The notes: generated by a model not told the origin, from the sequence alone. Shown: positions 50,756 through 63,819, counted from the stretch's first letter. The stretch is DNA of 64,000 nt from Paulinella micropora (GCA_019918135.1 WBZZ01006679.1:40290-104289); one strand, 5' to 3'. Translations and numbers: made by a program.

Positions 50756-53452
50756 ATGTCGACAGAGACCGCCGAAGTGAGTGAATTCTCGGAGGCAGAT
50801 CAAAGAAGAGAAGAAGAAGAAGCAGGAGGAGGAGGAGGAAGAGGATTGAATGAAGGAGGAGGAGGAGGATTGAATGAAGGAGGAGGAGGAGGAGATGAAG
50901 GAGTAGGAGGAGGAGTAGAAGAGGGCTGGGATGATGAAGGAAGACATGGAGGAGACGAAGATGAAGGAGGATTTGAACAAGAAGAGACGGGAGGAGGAGG
51001 AGCATATGGTAATCCCTTACCACCTGCCTACACGGGAGGAGGAGGACGAAAAATGATCGACTTGATTCATAGTGATGGAGAGGAGATCACAGTGGAGGAA
51101 CAACAGTGGGTGCAAGACCACTATGACCTCACTAAAAAAGAGTTTGATAACAAGATGGGGGTAGAGAAGGACACCTATGTGTGGATCCCTCAGGATCAAA
51201 GAAGAGAGAAAAGTCGTGCTAAAAAGGATGTCTATATCCTATTATCAAACACAGCACAGCTCCTCGGCAAACTGGTCTCTGATCCAGAAGAGAGAAAGAA
51301 GATACAGCATATCAAGTTTGGGGACACACACAACCACCTTGAATTACTCGATGCTATCTTTGGGGTGTACACTCAAACCCTGATTTGGGAACGTACATAC
51401 GGCCCACGATGTGAGGGTTACCTCCAGTACACAAACCCAAGAGCAACGGCCAGATTCCTCGCGACTGGTCAGGAGGCAGTCGATGTAACAAAAATGAAGA
51501 CCAATCTGGGTTCGAAAAACTCGAGTGGCATATTTCATTTTTTTACAATGGAAATAAAGGCCTTGGAGGAGGGGAAGGCAGAGATGGAAAAAAGCATTAA
51601 GGCAGCAGGAGAAACTCATCCTGTGATTGATGAGTTAGAGAAGACCGACAGAGTTCTGACCAAGATCAGACTGTTGATGGGTGCGTTACTGCACAAGGAG
51701 GCATGGAAGAGATGGATTCCTACCAAGGATCACTCTGTCCTTAAATCACTTAGTAACGCACCACCGGTCGCCAACAAAGCAGGTGTTGACCAATATGTGG
51801 AGAAATATAATTTTCTCAGATCTGCTTCTGAATTGGTGGCCTTTATCACTCATGCTCAAAAGCTGGTGATATCTGAGAAGAAGAAGGCGAAAGAGAATGA
51901 GGAGTTCGAGAAGACGATGAGACTGGAAAGAATGAAAGCAAAAGTGAGTGGTGCAAAGACACACCCTCCGACATATTTGACCCCACCAGCTCCTGCCCCA
52001 CCAGCCCCTGCACCCTCGGGCTCAACTACGGTGGTGGTCACAAACACGGAGAAGAAGGACAGGCAGAACATCATAAATGCCTTCAAAGGGAAGAAAGGAG
52101 GAGTGGCAAGTCTCATGCTATATGCCAAGACGAGCTCAGACAAAGACTCTGATGCTTCGCTTTTGAGCAAGCTCAAAGAGATCAATGCCTGCATGAGGCT
52201 TTTCCTTGCGACGAAACGCAGGAATACGAGGCCCTTGTTACTGTTTTTGACCAATCTCTAGTCTCGGAGGGATTTGATCTGACACAGTACAAGTTTTTGA
52301 GAAAGAAGGAGGAGATTAAGAAAAACAATGCAACAGGCCTAGACGCTCAGTGTGAACTGGCGGTGGCCACACTCGTTTCATATTTTCAATCTCATGGATA
52401 CCAGCATCTTTGCACTGGTACTCTTATAGGATTTGAAATCTTTGAGACAGTGGCGATGAGTTTGAGGAGTGCTGTTGGCTTGGCGGCGACCCTTACGGAG
52501 GTAGTTTCCTCCTATGGGCTATTCTATGTCCGCAAGTCGATCATCCTCTATTTCCTTTCGGCGTTACACACAGTTACCCGAGCAAGCTTACTCAGCTCAT
52601 ACAACAATGCTCGACGTTTAGCTCAGTGAATTCCAAGAACTTCCTCGAGACACACGTGTTCGAAAATACGGTTCAAAGCGTTGCTCCGTCAGCACTGTTT
52701 CAAGAAGTGATGAGTGCATGCTCAAACATGGACTCGCTCACGGAGGCACATACGGCACAGGCAGGCGGTGTACCTGTTGGCGCACAAGCCATGTACACAA
52801 ACAGAGTTGCCGGTTGGAAGAGACAGAGAGAGCCAGACCTGAAGACCGCATGTTGGAGGTGGTTCGCGGGCTTGCAGTGTAAGGCACAGATGGAGAACAG
52901 AGACTGCTCTTTCAATCATGATAGGCAGAACCCAACAGCAAGGGCAGATTTTCTGAGCAGGACGGAAGGCAAGGAACCGGGCCTTTTCAATATGCTTCAG
53001 ATTGCCGCTGTGAACGAAGGTTGGTATGCCAATATGTGTGATGATGAGGAGTTACGAGATGCAATCATTACCTACATGAAGAGGATGAAGGAGAAGAAGG
53101 AGGAAAGGGAGAGACAAAAGAACTTAAAGGCCTCTCAAAGAGGACGAGAAGGAGGAGCAGGAGCAGGAGGACGAGGAGGAGGAGGAGGAGGAGGACGAGG
53201 ACGAGGAACATGGAGAGGAGCCTCGAGGGGCAGGGAACCCCTCAGAGAGGAAGAGGAGGAGGTCGGGGATATACCCCTTATGGAGGGAGAGCTGTTCGAG
53301 CTCCAGCCCCCCCACCCAGAGGAGGAGGAGGCTCGTGGGCAAGCTCCAACCCAAATTTCGGTCGAGCTCAGGCCTACAACACTGCCTCGGAGACCGATAC
53401 GTCATCCTACCCGGACACTACTCAAGGTAATCGTTTCGAGGTGGTGGAATGA
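50756..53452 (+). pseudogene. gag: Gypsy-B1 gag, frameshifted
   Basis: ATG at 50756, Glu/Gly-rich N-terminus (GGGGRGLNEGGGGG repeats), then a long helical capsid-type region and a Pro/Ala linker (PPAPAPPAPAPSG). Compared with Gypsy-B2 it has single-base deletions near 52194 and 52575. A CCCH finger (C-x8-C-x8-C-x3-H) lies at 52851-52920, followed by a Lys/Glu helix and a Gly/Arg-rich RG tail. The last part reads in the pol frame from 53210 to TGA 53450-53452. The product would coat element RNA in particles. Confidence 0.85.
53450..53452 (+). promoter_or_regulatory. Probable readthrough stop between gag and pol
   Basis: TGA followed by CTGGAGGGG, with gag (from 53210) and pol (to 57535) in the same frame on either side. 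UGA followed by C is a leaky context. B2 has the same TGA-CTG at 63817-63822. Readthrough is inferred. Confidence 0.55.
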
Positions 53453-56400
53453 CTGGAGGGGGAAGAAGAGAGGAAGGAGAAGACTGTGAAGTTTAACCCT
53501 AAAGTCACAGTGCTTTCTAATGCTGTTGTGCAGACTGGGCCAACGCTTCCTCTATGTGAAAACAAAGATGTGGGTACACAGAGACTGCAGCCCCAAGGTA
53601 GTCTCATACCCGTTCATACAGCACGGTTACCAATGATAACTGATGCAAATAGGAAGGCGAGACTTGCGATGGAGGCGAGGAGGCCAATGGCAGACGTATC
53701 GCCTCGGCCAAGCAAACAACCACGAACAAACTCAATGTCTACGGTCGCGGCGGGTGGCGAGCAAAAAGACAATGTGTGTACTCAAGTACCACAAGACAAT
53801 GTCGCTCAAATAGTAAACGCACCAGTACCGCAGAATAATAAAAATGTTAATGAGGTGAAGCAGGAGGAGAAGAAGGAGGAGTTGGAAAACTTAGAGACAA
53901 GACTCCAAAATTTGGAACGTAAAGTTCTTGTTCTCGCAGCCAATATACACAGGCCCGATGCTCTGTGTTATACGGAACTTTATTGTGAAACATTGAAGAC
54001 AATATTAAAAGTTGGTAATGATACGATGGCGAATATTAATATTGTCGGCCGGAAGTTTTTTAATCGATACCGGGACTGGATGGACGCAAATATGAAAAAG
54101 TCAACGGGCACCCTCAAAGGAGTGAGCAGCCGGACGGATATCACGGGAATCATCACACTGACCTTTAAATTGAAATCCGCACGAGTATACCGTATGGACC
54201 TCTATGTCGTCCCCGGTTACCACGGGTCAATATTACTATCGTATGACCAATTGGCTACGATGGGGGCTGTGATTGATTGCGCCGCACGGCGAGTGATATA
54301 TGGAGTAAAAAGAGGAGAAGAGAACGATATTGATCCCTTCAACGCTACTGACTCTTATGAGGCTTATGAGCTGAGTCTAGCGACGGATCACAAAAAGATG
54401 GCCATCGCACATGAGGCACTTGAGGTGTACGTTCACCCCCATGTCGTAAGACCGGATGAACTGTCCTGGACCGACAATTGGGAATCCCAAGTGTGCACTG
54501 TCACAGTTCCGACATGCCATTGGGACAAAAAGTCTATTGATGACTTAATCGAGAAGCGAAAGGAGGAGATTATATGTGTCGCACAAAGAAGCCCGTCGTT
54601 GGCGAGATTCGCGGAAGGAGTAGGAACAGATGTCCATATTACTAACGGATACTGTTTCCATGCGAAAGTAGGAGAAGAAAAAAGGGAGGAGTTTGTACCA
54701 AGGAGAACGGGGCGAATCCCGGATACTCCACCAGAAACTATCAAAAGTTTTATTACTGATTTCTGGGGTGACGAGCCCACGTGGCCGCGTTCACTGTCTG
54801 AAGTGAAGAAATGCTTACGGACTTTATTCGAAAATAATAAGCCGTATACTATTATCCTGCCATATAATGAGAAGGCGATATGGGCGCAGGAAATAAGGGA
54901 CCGGCTTATTGATCATCCTATACCGGTACCCTCTCGCAAGCAACAGCTAGTGGTGGCTTGTCGTATGGGAACTCGTGAGCAGAGCAGTGCATACAAGCGG
55001 AAGCTCAGAGACCTCGACAAGTTGAAATTGATACCGCAAGCATTCACATGCTTTGATGGTTTTTACACCCGTAAAGCTCCTTTGCAATACGCGAGACTCA
55101 TTGACATGCTGGTGGAGCTCGGTAAAGATGATGAGCCGGACACGGTCACGTATGAAAAGACGGGCCTAGATGATGTCTCGGAAGAGGACTTAGGCTTGGA
55201 GGAGGACAGAGAACCCCTCAAGCAGCCTAAGCAGATGTCTGATGAAGATTTTCAAGAGGCGGCGCGGAAAATATTGGAAGAAGGAGTAGGCACGGAGAAG
55301 GAGAAGGAGCTTTTAAAAGCCAAATTAGAGGCGAACAAGGAAATTTTTGACCCTCCACATGCAGGTGGTGTCAAGCCTGAAGATTTCACTGCGGTTATTT
55401 ACAAAATACCGGGTGCGGAGCCGTCACCGGCACCACGAAGGGCGAATTTGAGTATACATGAGGCGAAGATAGCGGAGGAGATAGCAAGACAGCTGCTCAA
55501 TGAGGACTTTATTGAGAGATCAACATCCTCAATAGTCTCACAACCGAGAATAGTGCCGAAGCCAGGAGGAGAATGGCGCCTGACAGTTAACTATGCTCGT
55601 GTTAACAAGGTGCTGGAGGAAGAGAGAAATCCTCTCCCGACATTAGAAGAAGGAAGGAGAGTACTGCGGAATGCAAAATTCTATTCGGTCATTGACCTTA
55701 AGAATGGCTTCTGGCAGATACCACTGGAGGAAAAGTCCAGATGGCTGACGGCGTTTGTGGTGGGTATGGAAATATATCAATGGAAAGTGCTTCCGATGGG
55801 CCTCAAGCAAGCCCCAGGACTTTTCCAGAAGGCGATGCAGAAGATGTTGAGCAGTCAGTACGATGATTTGTCTGACGGTGGCTTTATGAGAAGGCGGGGA
55901 CAGAAGGCGGGAGAATATGCATTTTGCTATATCGATGACATTATCGTATACTCTAACACAATGGAGGAGCATATCGATCATTTGTCCGATATATTCAGGC
56001 GCATCGGAGCTTTTGGCCTGAAGTGCAACCTAAAGAAGTGTCAACTTGCCAAGACGAGTGTGACATACTTAGGGTACGAGATCTCCCATAATCGAGTCTC
56101 GATATCCAAAGAGAAGAGGGAGGAGATTATGAATCGACCGATACCGAAGAACCGCACTGAATTGCACTCACTCCTTGCGATGGCGCAATACTATAGCCAG
56201 TTTATACCCGATTGGGGTGCAACACGGGCTAAAGTGGAGAAAATGATAGATTTTGGAGACTTTGAGAAGTGGGACGAAGAGGCTTTGCAAGCGTTTCATG
56301 CGCTCAAAGATCTCATTTACAAAGACCCGAAAGACGGAGGACTGGTGTTAACGATGCCCGACTTTACGAAACAATTCGTAGTCGATACAGACGCATCTAA

Positions 56401-57418
56401 GTTTGCGATTGGGGCTGTATTACAACAAGAGGATGAGGAGAAGAAATTACGCCCAATCATGTTTATTAGTAGGAAGTTGTGTGCGGCGGAGAGAAACTAT
56501 TGCACAAGGCAAAGAGAGGCGTTGGCGGTAGTATGGGCCCTCAAGAGGCTCAGAGAGTATTTGTGGGGAGGACCTCAATTTACTGTCAGAACTGATTATC
56601 ATAACCTGTTATGGTTGATGAATCATGAACAGACGGGACGGCTGGTGCCGTGGCAAGCGTTCTTGTCTTGTTTCGATTTTACAATGGTCCATCTACCGGG
56701 AAAGCGAAATGTGGTCGCTGATAGCCTCTCTAGGCTAGAGTTTAACTCAGAAGTATCGGCGTTGGTGTCCACGGTGGAGATGGAAGACTTGTCCACTGAC
56801 AAGGTGTATGAGGTCAGCCACATTGAGGCGATGGAGATGGCGAGTGGAGTCCGATATGACCGCACAGGTCTACGGTACGGTCCACAAGGCCCGGATCACG
56901 GGATATGTTGTGAGCTACATACCCAGGAGGACGCTGAGTGGTCCTATGAGGTATATGAGAATGCGAAGGCGAACATAAGAGAGGAAGAGGAGACGCAGGA
57001 AGTTTATGCGGAGCCTCCTCAAGAGCGGAGAAGTGACCTAGACGATGACCCGGAAAGAATCGGGGTACGACTAGAAGATGGTACTATCCATATAGCCTCG
57101 CCTACCGCATGGAGGCAACAACAGGCTCAAGATCCGGAGTTTAAAGAACTGAGACAGTTATATCAGAACCCGGATGAGCTACGGATGACGAAAGCGATCA
57201 AAGATCAGTTGAAGGAGATGGGATGGAGAGATTGTCTACTGTGGTACAAGGGCCTTCACGGTCGCTATGCGTCACAGCCGGACAAATGGACCCTTTGGGT
57301 ACCGGAGAGTCTGAGACGATTTATATTTGTCGCAGCCCACAATTGCCCACTTTTGGCGCATCCGGGTCGACAACGAACTCATATGTTCGTAGCGAGGCGA
57401 TTCTGGGTGGAAGAAGAT
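53453..57418 (+). CDS. pol: Gypsy-B1 pol: protease, RT, RNase H, integrase N-terminus
   Basis: The frame is open from the TGA at 53450 to 57535, with true coding up to about 57410. Domains in order: a variable lead; a retropepsin-like region with VGNDTMANINIV (near 54010-54045, DTM where DTG is usual) and SILLSYDQLATMGAVID; RT with PKPGGEWRLTVNYARVNK, YSVIDLKNGFWQIPL, GLKQAPGLFQ and catalytic YIDD near 55928-55940; RNase H with VVDTDASKFAIGAVL, REALAVVWALKRL, RTDYHNLLWL and VADSLSRLEF; then the integrase zinc-binding start with the H-x-H pair (HNCPLLAHPGRQRTH). An extra base near 57408 shifts the frame before the CxxC pair. Confidence 0.92.
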
Positions 57419-59267
57419 GAAGGAGGAGATAGATCAGGCGGTGGATGCATGCATCCCGTGCAAGATAAACAAAACATCACTGAAGGCAAATTTCGGCCTG
57501 ATTGGCGAATTTCCTCTTCATGCGGGGATGTTTGAGTTTATACACATTGATCATGTGGGACCTTTCCCAGAATCGAAGGATGGTTACAAATACCTCCTTA
57601 CGGCTATTGACAGAGCCACCAACTATGTGTGGATCATCCCTGTCAAAGACGTTACCGGCAAGACGACGGCCGAGGCGCTGATCGATAGGATCATCTCACA
57701 GATCGGAGTACCAAGAAAGATATGTTCTGATCGAGGCTCGGACTTTAATAACGAGGTCATCGACAAACTATCCAAGTATTACGGGATGAAATGGCAATAT
57801 GTTACTGCCTATAACCCGCGAGCAAATGGGAAAATCGAGCGGGTACACAGACCCCTCAAAGCCTCGCTAAAGATGTATTGCTCGAAGAAGGAGAATCAAA
57901 GAGCATGGGTCGAGGCAGCACCATCATTTGCGTTTGCAATGAACTGTCTACCCTCTACGGCGTTAGGAGGCTCGAAGAGCTCAATCTCGCCATATCAGTT
58001 AGTATATGGGCGTGAGCCTGATATCCCGACTTCGCTCCTTCACCCAAAAGACACTTGGGCGGATGCGGATGAGTTGTTTGGGATGAGACTTAGAGTGAAG
58101 ATGGAGGCGGAACAAATAGTCAGGGCGCATAGAGAGGCGGAGCGCCGAAAGACTGATGCTGAAGGGGTGCGACAAGCGCACTTGGATCAGATCAAGTTCC
58201 AGGTCGGGGATATTGTACTATTGTACCATCCTCAAGTCCCGAAGGGAGTCAGCTCTAAGCTGTTCACTCACTGGAAAGGACCTTATCAGATTATGGAACA
58301 GACGGGACCTCTGAATTACAAGCTCAGGGGTAGAGGGAAGGTGCAAATTGTGAATGTAAGAAGGCTGATTAAGTATGATCCCTTCTTACTGGAAGATGAA
58401 TCCGTTGAGGAGGCGTTAAAACGGATGAAGGATGATTTCAAAGAGGTGCCGCCCATCCACAAGGAGGCTGGCATAGACCAAGACGATGCTTATCGGGCAC
58501 CGATAGCTGAGAAGGAGGAGAGTGAGGTGGACAGCAAGGAGAAGACTGACCGCATAAGCGCGGTGGGGACTCAGTCTAAGTCTCCGCGAGAGCATAGCGG
58601 AAAGAAGGAGAAGATCACAGAGGCGCAGCTAAGGAGAGCGCGGAATGATCTTATCAACGACCAACCGAGGAAGGCGATGAGGTCGATGAGATCAAAGGAC
58701 GTCCACCAGGAGGAGGAGGGGACGGACACTGACCCAAACGCGGGCAACGTTGAGATTGTCCATGAGCGATGGAAGGAAGGCGATGCGATAGCAACCATCG
58801 CATGGGTGAAAAATGTTTTCTATCTGATGAGACCAGCGGAACAACATGTCGCTGATGACACTCTCTCAGACTTATACTTGATGCGGGTCGTGGCGGTCCC
58901 ACGACAGATGCGTGTCACACGGACACTCAAAATATCATCAGCCGCAAAGATAGTACAACCGATACTCCAGTTCTGGAGAAGTATGGACCCGGTTGAGGAT
59001 CCAAAGGCAAGACATTATCTGCCAGTATATAAAGACGCAAAAAGTCTCGAGACATGGGATGATACAATTACTCCCAGAGACAAGGATTACACTGCGTGGA
59101 CCATTCAGACACTGCCAAGAGGAGTGCTTGATGTCCCTTTTGAATTATCGTTGGGCGGAATCCCTAATAAGATCTGGGACATTCTCGAACAGTCAAAGTT
59201 CGATCTGACTTTTGTTGGTGGTCCTCCACCAGGCAAAGAAATCCGCGCCAGACGACGAAGGCAGTGA
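57417..59267 (+). CDS. pol: Gypsy-B1 integrase and C-terminal extension
   Basis: Continues pol after the shift near 57408. CIPC completes the HHCC zinc site. The catalytic core has HIDHVGPFPES (first Asp near 57549), CSDRGSDFNN (second Asp near 57728) and NGKIERVHRPLK (Glu near 57837). A GPY/F-type module follows (LFTHWKGPYQIMEQTGPLNY near 58260-58320). The remaining 300 codons are charged and lack a recognisable chromodomain. The stop is at 59265-59267. Confidence 0.92.
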   Translation: MKEEIDQAVDACIPCKINKTSLKANFGLIGEFPLHAGMFEFIHIDHVGPFPESKDGYKYLLTAIDRATNYVWIIPVKDVTGKTTAEALIDRIISQIGVPRKICSDRGSDFNNEVIDKLSKYYGMKWQYVTAYNPRANGKIERVHRPLKASLKMYCSKKENQRAWVEAAPSFAFAMNCLPSTALGGSKSSISPYQLVYGREPDIPTSLLHPKDTWADADELFGMRLRVKMEAEQIVRAHREAERRKTDAEGVRQAHLDQIKFQVGDIVLLYHPQVPKGVSSKLFTHWKGPYQIMEQTGPLNYKLRGRGKVQIVNVRRLIKYDPFLLEDESVEEALKRMKDDFKEVPPIHKEAGIDQDDAYRAPIAEKEESEVDSKEKTDRISAVGTQSKSPREHSGKKEKITEAQLRRARNDLINDQPRKAMRSMRSKDVHQEEEGTDTDPNAGNVEIVHERWKEGDAIATIAWVKNVFYLMRPAEQHVADDTLSDLYLMRVVAVPRQMRVTRTLKISSAAKIVQPILQFWRSMDPVEDPKARHYLPVYKDAKSLETWDDTITPRDKDYTAWTIQTLPRGVLDVPFELSLGGIPNKIWDILEQSKFDLTFVGGPPPGKEIRARRRRQ

Positions 59268-60107
59268 CAAAGAAACTATTTTTCTTTATGCGTCTCAAAT
59301 AAACTGATTGATTGCCCACGGCGTATCATGATTTGATCATGCATCATCAGTTATCAATATGAATATTAAAAAGACTCAGTGATATAACTTGGCATTCGAT
59401 CGCAACATACGAGTGCGAAAGGTCGATCGACGATGATACTACACCGTATACGGGGATCGCTAGTGTATTGAGCGATGGTGTTCCCGGGTATGACCCTTTC
59501 CAAGTCCTGGGATGATGTTCTCGAAAATGAAATGTTCTCTGAAACTTTCATTAAATTATTTTTTACGATAGATTATATACTGTCGTACCTGAGCACGGTC
59601 AATCTCTACTTGTGTCGGTATATCGCAGGGTCGGGTACATACACCTCGACTTCGGATATAGCTATTAGGACTGGCCCCCTAATACTATATCATAGGATAT
59701 CCGCCTTATACAAGGGTATGTCATTAAAAAAGACAATGTACTTACGATCTCCCTGTGAATAATAATAATAATAATGATAATAATAATGATAATGATAAGA
59801 AGAAGAAGGAGATCAAAGGGGGAATCGTACTACAGCACCACGTTGCTTGTATTTTTTATTAATAGTACGTTTGTTCTTGACATACTGCCGAAAAAAAAAA
59901 ATTGAGGGGAAGGAGTTCAAAATTTACAAGAAAGGCTAGAGAATCCGCTTTGACGTGCCGTATGAGGATATATTTATCGTCTTTTAGCGTCTATCCGTGG
60001 GTCGATGCGCTGTGTGGCATGACTCCATAGCGCATACTATTTGCAGAAAGAAATCAGAAGGTGTATGACGAAAATGCTATTTCCGTCATAAAATCGGGAG
60101 GGGGTAC
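59268..60107 (+). other. Gypsy-B1 3' untranslated region
   Basis: No supported gene. An (AAT)n/(GAT)n tract lies at 59758-59800, and the polypurine tract GGGAGGGGG is at about 60096-60104, before TAC and the LTR. Confidence 0.75.
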
Positions 60108-61129
60108 TGTAGGCATCACCCCCGGATAGCCGGTAAAAAGTACCTTTTCCTGGTGACAGGTGCACCAGCTTGTTTTTCAGTATTATTTGTCCGGATTGGA
60201 CCTGATGCCATTTTATTCCTGGTCTGTTGCCGTTTTCCTTTTTGGCTTCACTGAGCTAATATAACGAGACATCATTCTCATTCTTGAGGACTGTGTTTGG
60301 TTGTATTACCGACTTTTTACGAGCTATCGTTGGGGGCATTACATTTGGAGTCCACATCACTAGGGTGATTTCTTTCTGCTTTGCCACACAGGCAACAGAG
60401 TGAATTTTCACTGACCTGTCTCACACGGGGACGTCAGACGAAAACAAATACTCCAACACAGCTCCCTCATAACTCTTTCACAAAACAAATAATTTGATTG
60501 GTCTCAAGCAGGTGTCTCGTACCCTCTAGCCCAATCAGTATCTGTGTGCTCACAAGGAAACATCAGATACAAACTCTCTGTCGTTCTTGCTGTTCTCACA
60601 CAGAGACCAAGAAGAAGGAGGTGGACAGAAGAGTGAAGGAACACACACAAAACACAAACAAGCATAGGGACAGGAGCACAACACTCTACCCTTCTAGTTT
60701 GTGCATTTATCTGCATTATCTCACACATACGTCAGAGTATTTTTGCAAATCTCTGATCGTTTTCTAAAGGTAGGTCTGAGAACCTATCCGACCGACTGTC
60801 GACTTCTCAAGGAGAGCTTTTCTAGCTTCTCTATTACTATCTGTGTGTAGGTCCAAGTGCCTCATACTAGATACAATATAGAAAAGAAGGAGGAGAAAGT
60901 AATCTGAGTAAGGAGAACAAGAAATCGGAGAAAGTCTCAAAGACTATTTTTCTCAAACAAAAACAAACATACAAACAGTGTTTCATAGAGGACAGGGAAT
61001 CTTATCCTACCCTCTCTATTAGTTTCTCTCTTCACTAGTCAATCGACTGAAGGAGGAACAGAACACAAACGAACAAAAACCAAACATAGGAGCTGACACT
61101 GTCCTCCTGTTGATCACTACTACGACATC
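60108..61129 (+). repeat. Shared LTR and Gypsy-B2 leader
   Basis: Serves as 3' LTR of B1 and 5' LTR of B2. Differs from 49732-50755 by scattered substitutions and a few small indels. Confidence 0.85.
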
Positions 61130-63819
61130 ATGTCGACAGAGACCGCCGAAGTGAGTGAATTCTCGGAGGCAGATCAAAGAAGAGAAGAAGAAGAAGCAGG
61201 AGGAGGAGGAGGAAGAGGATTGAATGAAGGAGGAGGAGGAGGATTGAATGAAGGAGGAGGAGGAGATGAAGGAGTAGGAGGAGGAGTAGAAGAGGGCTGG
61301 GATGATGAAGGAAGATATGGAGGAGACGAAGATGAAGGAGGATTTGAACAAGAAGAGACGGGAGGAGGAGGAGCATATGGTAATCCCTTACCACCTGCCT
61401 ACACGGGAGGAGGAGGACGAAAAATGATCGACTTGATTCATAGTGATGGAGAGGAGATCACAGTGGAGGAACAACAGTGGGTGCAAGACCACTATGACCT
61501 CACTAAAGAAGAGTTTGATAACAAGATGGGGGTAGAGAAGGACACCTATGTGTGGATCCCTCAGGATCAAAGAAGAGAGAAAAGTCGTGCTAAAAAGGAT
61601 GTCTATATCCTATTATCAAACACAGCACAGCTCCTCGGCAAACTGGTCTCTGATCCAGAAGAGAGAAAGAAGATACAGCATATCAAGTTTGGGGACACAC
61701 ACACCCACCTTGAATTACTCGATGCTATCTTTGGGGTGTACACTCAAACCCTGATTTGGGAACGTACATACGGCCCACGATGTGAGGGTTACCTCCAGTA
61801 CACAAACCCAAGAGCAACGGCCAGATTCCTCGCGACTGGTCAGGAGGCAGTCGATGTAACAAAAATGAAGACCAATCTGGGTTCGAAAAACTCGAGTGGC
61901 ATATTTCATTTTTTTACAATGGAAATAAAGGCCTTGGAGGAGGGGAAGGCAGAGATGGAAAAAAGCATTAAGGCAGCAGGAGAAACTCATCCTGTGATTG
62001 ATGAGTTAGAGAAGACCGACAGAGTTCTGACCAAGATCAGACTGTTGATGGGTGCGTTACTGCACAAGGAGGCATGGAAGAGATGGATTCCTACCAAGGA
62101 TCACTCTGTCCTTAAATCACTTAGTAACGCACCACCGGTCGCCAACAAAGCAGGTGTTGACCAATATGTGGAGAAATATAATTTTCTCAGATCTGCTTCT
62201 GAATTGGTGGCCTTTATCACTCATGCTCAAAAGCTGGTGATATCTGAGAAGAAGAAGGCGAAAGAGAATGAGGAGTTCGAGAAGACGATGAGACTGGAAA
62301 GAATGAAAGCAAAAGTGAGTGGTGCAAAGACACACCCTCCGACATATTTGACCCCACCAGCTCCTGCCCCACCAGCCCCTGCACCCTCGGGCTCAACTAC
62401 GGTGGTGGTCACAAACACGGAGAAGAAGGACAGACAGAACATCATAAATGCCTTCAAGGGGAAGAAAGGAGGAGTGGCAAGTCTCATGCTATATGCCAAG
62501 ACGAGCTCAGACAAAGACTCTGATGCTTCGCTTTTGAGCAAGCTCAAAGAGATCAATGCCTGCATGAAGGCTTTTCCTTGCGACGAAACGCAGGAATACG
62601 AGGCCCTTGTTACTGTTTTTGACCAATCTCTAGTCTCGGAGGGATTTGATCTGACACAGTACAAGTTTTTGAGAAAGAAGGAGGAGATTAAGAGAAACAA
62701 TGCAACAGGCCTAGACGCTCAGTGTGAACTGGCGGTGGCCACACTCATTTCATATTTTCAATCTCATGGATACCAGCATCTCTGCACTGGTACTCTCATA
62801 GGATTTGAAATCTTTGAGACAGTGGCGATGAGTTTGAGGAGTGCTGTTGGCTTGGCGGCGACCCTTACGGAGGTAGTTTCCTCCTATGGGCTATTCTATG
62901 GCCGCAAGTCGATCATCCTCTATTTCTTTTCGGCGTTACACACAGTTAACCCGAGTAAGCTTACTCAGCTCATACAACAATGCTCGACGTTTAGCTCAGT
63001 GAAGTCCAAGAACTTCCTCGAGACACACGTGTTCGAAAATACGGTTCAAAGCGTTGCTCCGTCAGCACTGTTTCAAGAAGTGATGAGTGCATGCTCAAAC
63101 ATGGACTCGCTCACGGAGGCACATACGGCACAGGCAGGCGGTGTACCTGTTGGCGCACAAGCCACGTACACAAACAGAGTTGCCGGTTGGAAGAGACAGA
63201 GAGAGCCAGACCTGAAGACCGCATGTTGGAGGTGGTTCGCGGGCTTGCAGTGTAAGGCACAGATGGAGAACAGAGACTGCTCTTTCAATCATGATAGGCA
63301 GAACCCAACAGCAAGGGCAAATTTTCTGAGCAGGACGGAAGGCAAGGAACCGGGCCTTTTCAATATGCTTCAGATTGCCGCTGTGAACGAAGGTTGGTAT
63401 GCCAATATGTGTGATGATGAGGAGTTACGAGAGGCAATCATTACCTACATGAAGAGGATGAAGGAGAAGAAGGAGGAAAGGGAGAGACAAAAGAACTTAA
63501 AGGCCTCTCAAAGAGGACGAGAAGGAGGAGCAGGAGCAGGAGGACGAGGAGGAGGAGGAGAGACGAGGACGAGGAACATGGAGAGGAGCCTCGAGGTGGC
63601 AGGGAACCCCTCAGAGAGAAGAGGAGGAGGTCGGGGATATACCCCTTATGGAGGGAGAGCTGTTCGAGCTCCAGCCCCCCACCCAGAGGAGGAGGAGGCT
63701 CGTGGGCAAGCTCCAACCCGAATTTCGGTCGAGCTCAGGCCTACAACACTGCCTCGGAGACCGATACGTCATCCTACCCGGACACTACTCAAGGTAATCG
63801 TTTCGAGGTGGTGGAATGA
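61130..63819 (+). CDS. gag: Gypsy-B2 gag
   Basis: An open frame from ATG 61130 to 63856, with the 52194 and 52575 breaks of B1 absent. Domain order is as in B1: Glu/Gly-rich start, capsid-type helices, Pro/Ala linker, CCCH finger at 63224-63293, Lys/Glu helix, Gly/Arg tail. At 63675-63680 it has six C where B1 has seven, which throws the last 45 codons out of frame, so the true gag end is probably the TGA at 63817-63819. About 900 residues is long for a gypsy gag. Confidence 0.85.

Larger units (their letters stand above)
49732..60107 (+). mobile_element. Gypsy-B1: Ty3/gypsy element, first unit of a tandem pair
   Basis: Starts TGTAGGCATCACCCCCGG and carries gag, TGA, then protease, RT, RNase H and integrase in the Ty3/gypsy order. 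A polypurine tract at about 60095-60104 precedes a second TGTAGGCATC at 60108. Unit length is 10376 bp. The right LTR is shared with the next unit. Confidence 0.9.

Noticed and set aside
53486..53488. GTG as the start codon of Gypsy-B1 pol
   Set aside because: A GTG start is unlikely in a eukaryote. The frame is open back to the TGA at 53450, and gag lies in the same frame before it, so readthrough is a better explanation.
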